14,647 nucleotides of DNA from Verrucomicrobia bacterium UBA3750 (GTDB lineage: Bacteria > Verrucomicrobiota > Kiritimatiellia > RFP12 > UBA1067): positions 24,940-39,586 of the forward strand of contig DFGM01000107.1 in assembly GCA_002371755.1 (NCBI GenBank). Direction: 5' to 3'. How positions within the stretch are numbered: the first letter of the stretch is position 1; every line of letters begins with the position of its first letter. The position numbers and the translations under genes are program-made. The notes under the pieces are model-generated. The model was not told the DNA's origin. It did not search any database and was given only the letters and a program-made list of their open reading frames with translations. Below, piece by piece: positions 12,623 through 14,647 of the stretch.

Positions 12623-14611
12623 ATGCAAAAGAAATGGGTATTGGCTTCGCTTTTTACGGCGTTCTCTCTTGCCGCGGCGGCTACGCTTGAACGCGACATT
12701 GATTTTCTGGTAAGGTTCGCTCCTCCCCGGGATTTGCCGCTCCCGGCAGACTTCGTCACGAACAACTGTCTCCTCGCCGCCGCCGCCAGGGCTTCCGCCC
12801 CGGAGGCGTATCCAGATTCCATCTACCTTGATTACGTGCTCCCGTATTCCGTCATCCGCGAAGAGCGCGATGACTGGCGCACCTCATTCAAGGAGCGTTT
12901 CGCCTCTGTCGTCGCCGGCTGCACAAACGCCTATGACGCCGCCGTAAAACTCGATAGGTCGATATGGGATATGATTGGCGTTCACTACGATACCCGGCGC
13001 GACAAGGCACGTCAATCCCCTTTCCACTCCATGCGTATCGGCATGGCCTCATGCACCGGCATCTCTATCATCCTCATAGACGCTTGCCGCGCACTCGGCA
13101 TCCCGGCCAGACTCGTCGGTTGCAACTGGACTACAATCCCGGGCAACCATTCCTGGGTGGAAGTGTGGTCTGGGGGACGCTGGCGGGTTCTTGCATCAGG
13201 CGAAAAAGAACGCGAGGATAGTATCTGGTTCCTCGACTATGCCGCCATGGCCGATTCTTCGCGCCCCGACAAGCGCATCTACGCCAGCCGCTGGTCGCCT
13301 TCCCCGGAAGGCACAAGGTTTTGGCTCACATGGGACCATCCTCAATCGGTTTCCGACGTCCCTGCGGACGATGTGACGGCGAAATACGCCATAAAGCCCC
13401 GCTTCGCCATCGTCGCCTCTCCGGAAACGCTATCCCGCCCGGAATGGAACATGGCTGCGGAAATGTTGGCGGAAAAACACCGCGACGATGCAAACACGAC
13501 GATTATAGCCTGCTCTCCTGCAAATGCGGCAGCCGCCTTGCGAAATCTGAAACCTCGTTATGCCGCTTTTCTCATGCGTCAAGACGAGTTTGGCACGCAG
13601 ACGCTGCTTGATTTGAAAACCATGATGCGATCGCTGGACGACGACCAGTTCGATGATGCCATATGGGGCATCATCACAGGCCCTGACGCAAAAACCGCCC
13701 AACGCATCGCATCTTCGCGCCTGCCAAGGCAAATCGGCTCAATGCTCGCGACAACAGGTGTGGACGCAAATGTCGTCACCGGGGAAATAGCCACTATTTC
13801 CGATGCCTTCCCGAAAGGTGAATGGTGGCATAAAGATTCGACTGGAAACATTTCGCGCTTCTCCGTGACAGGCGAAACAGCCAGCGTCTTTGCACGATTC
13901 TGGCAGGAAATCGATCCTGAATGCATCGTGACAAGCTCGCACGCCACCGAACGCAATCTCGAAATGCCCTTCTCCATGGGGAATATAGTCGCCAAAGACG
14001 AGAAACTCTTCGCCACGCCTGAAGTTGGAGACGCCTCCAGAGCGGTGCCGATAGCCGAAAGCCAACGCGAAAAAGTCTGGGCCGCACCCGGCAATTGCCT
14101 TATCGCCAACCACATCGCACCTGATGACATGCTCATGACTGCGCTTTCCTTCGGGAAAGTGAACCAATTTACAGGGTATTTCAAAGAAACTTGGTTCGGC
14201 TTTGTCGGCTGGAACTGCTGGAAAAACTTCGCGAAGTCGGGTTATTCCCTCGCTATAAGCCACTATGCAGCCAACCAGTGGCTCCTGAAGAAGCTTTCCT
14301 CCGGCGAATGGAAGAATGAAAAAGAGCATGATGGCCTCATATACGACCGCGATGCCACAATCTTCTACGGCGACCCGATGCAAGAGACCTGCGTAGGCGA
14401 AGAAAAACGCAGAGCACGAAGACATGTCGCGGAGAAAACGCCTATGTTTGATGGGAACAACGTGGATAGAGATGATTGTATCCGTAGCGATTGCCATTAT
14501 CCCCGTTTCATAATCTTCCCCGATTCCACGCGAAGCCATGAAGTAAGGAATATACCGGACGGTTGTCGCGTTTTTAATGCCGACGACTTTGCAATAATAG
14601 AGAACGATTAG
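12623..14611 (+). CDS. Secreted transglutaminase-like protein with C25/caspase-fold-like C-terminal half
   Basis: The 662-residue product begins with a signal peptide (cleavage near residue 20). Residues about 100-215 are a transglutaminase-like cysteine hydrolase domain: C144 in MASCTGIS, H176 in GNHSWVEVW and D205 in WFLDYAAMA. At the classical Asp position (four residues after W187) there is A191, so D205 may serve, as in a known branch of the family. Residues about 258-590 resemble a clan CD (gingipain-like) region, with a possible His/Cys pair: H440 in SSHATERN and C492 in GNCLIANH, followed by NQFTGYFKETWFG and FYGDPMQ. The last 70 residues are unassigned. AAGGAG (12612-12617) precedes the ATG by 5 bases. 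It lies 51 bp after the LolA-like gene and may be in the same operon. A peptidase or peptide-crosslinking role in the envelope is plausible but unproven. Confidence 0.7.
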   Translation: MQKKWVLASLFTAFSLAAAATLERDIDFLVRFAPPRDLPLPADFVTNNCLLAAAARASAPEAYPDSIYLDYVLPYSVIREERDDWRTSFKERFASVVAGCTNAYDAAVKLDRSIWDMIGVHYDTRRDKARQSPFHSMRIGMASCTGISIILIDACRALGIPARLVGCNWTTIPGNHSWVEVWSGGRWRVLASGEKEREDSIWFLDYAAMADSSRPDKRIYASRWSPSPEGTRFWLTWDHPQSVSDVPADDVTAKYAIKPRFAIVASPETLSRPEWNMAAEMLAEKHRDDANTTIIACSPANAAAALRNLKPRYAAFLMRQDEFGTQTLLDLKTMMRSLDDDQFDDAIWGIITGPDAKTAQRIASSRLPRQIGSMLATTGVDANVVTGEIATISDAFPKGEWWHKDSTGNISRFSVTGETASVFARFWQEIDPECIVTSSHATERNLEMPFSMGNIVAKDEKLFATPEVGDASRAVPIAESQREKVWAAPGNCLIANHIAPDDMLMTALSFGKVNQFTGYFKETWFGFVGWNCWKNFAKSGYSLAISHYAANQWLLKKLSSGEWKNEKEHDGLIYDRDATIFYGDPMQETCVGEEKRRARRHVAEKTPMFDGNNVDRDDCIRSDCHYPRFIIFPDSTRSHEVRNIPDGCRVFNADDFAIIEND

Positions 14612-14647
14612 GCGGCATCATCGCTTTCGCTGCGGGGAGTTTGGGAG

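Overview
The window comes from a Gram-negative bacterium with moderately high GC content. It encodes a lipoprotein signal, a beta-barrel porin ending in Phe and a periplasmic LolA-type carrier. The mix of a compact ApbE, a coiled-coil porin, aryl-polyene-type genes and a large transglutaminase/caspase-fold secreted protein is most reminiscent of the PVC group (Verrucomicrobiota/Kiritimatiellota/Lentisphaerota). That placement is inference from protein style only. I see no rRNA, tRNA, CRISPR array, transposase or integrase.

Layout. Positions 1-88 hold four 22-bp tandem units, each nearly palindromic. From 97 to 4461 a minus-strand gene group reads leftward: a neurotransmitter:sodium symporter (NSS), a PutP-type Na+/proline symporter, a small ketoacyl-synthase-like protein of the 'chain length factor' type, and an ApbE flavin transferase lipoprotein. 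Next comes a minus-strand porin (4637-6334) with its own clear sigma70-type promoter and a rho-independent terminator. A 137-bp divergent intergenic region separates the porin from a tightly packed plus-strand run from 6472 to at least 12571: ilvB, ilvN, rsfS, fmt, two acyl carrier proteins, a membrane/AMP-ligase/dehydratase fusion and a LolA-like protein. A secreted transglutaminase-like protein with a C25/caspase-fold-like C-terminal half (12623-14611) follows in the same direction.

How the genes fit together. The two ACPs, the ligase-dehydratase fusion and the LolA-like carrier match the loading, dehydration and envelope-transfer parts of aryl-polyene (APE) type lipid-pigment clusters. The small ketoacyl-synthase-like gene at 853-1365 belongs to a family also found in such clusters, but here it sits about 8.5 kb away on the other strand. 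The window therefore seems to hold a dispersed or partial APE-like pathway joined to housekeeping genes (branched-chain amino acid synthesis, ribosome silencing, initiator-tRNA formylation). No full catalytic ketosynthase, ketoreductase, aromatic ammonia-lyase or MMPL exporter is visible, so the rest of any pathway must lie outside the window. The NSS and PutP pair plus the porin suggest an amino-acid uptake function on the left side.

The points most worth a second look are the triple-domain fusion with its shortened adenylation domain and apparent in-frame insertion, the double cysteine-hydrolase fusion at the right end, the palindromic 22-bp array at the left edge, and the possibly leaderless ilvB transcript.
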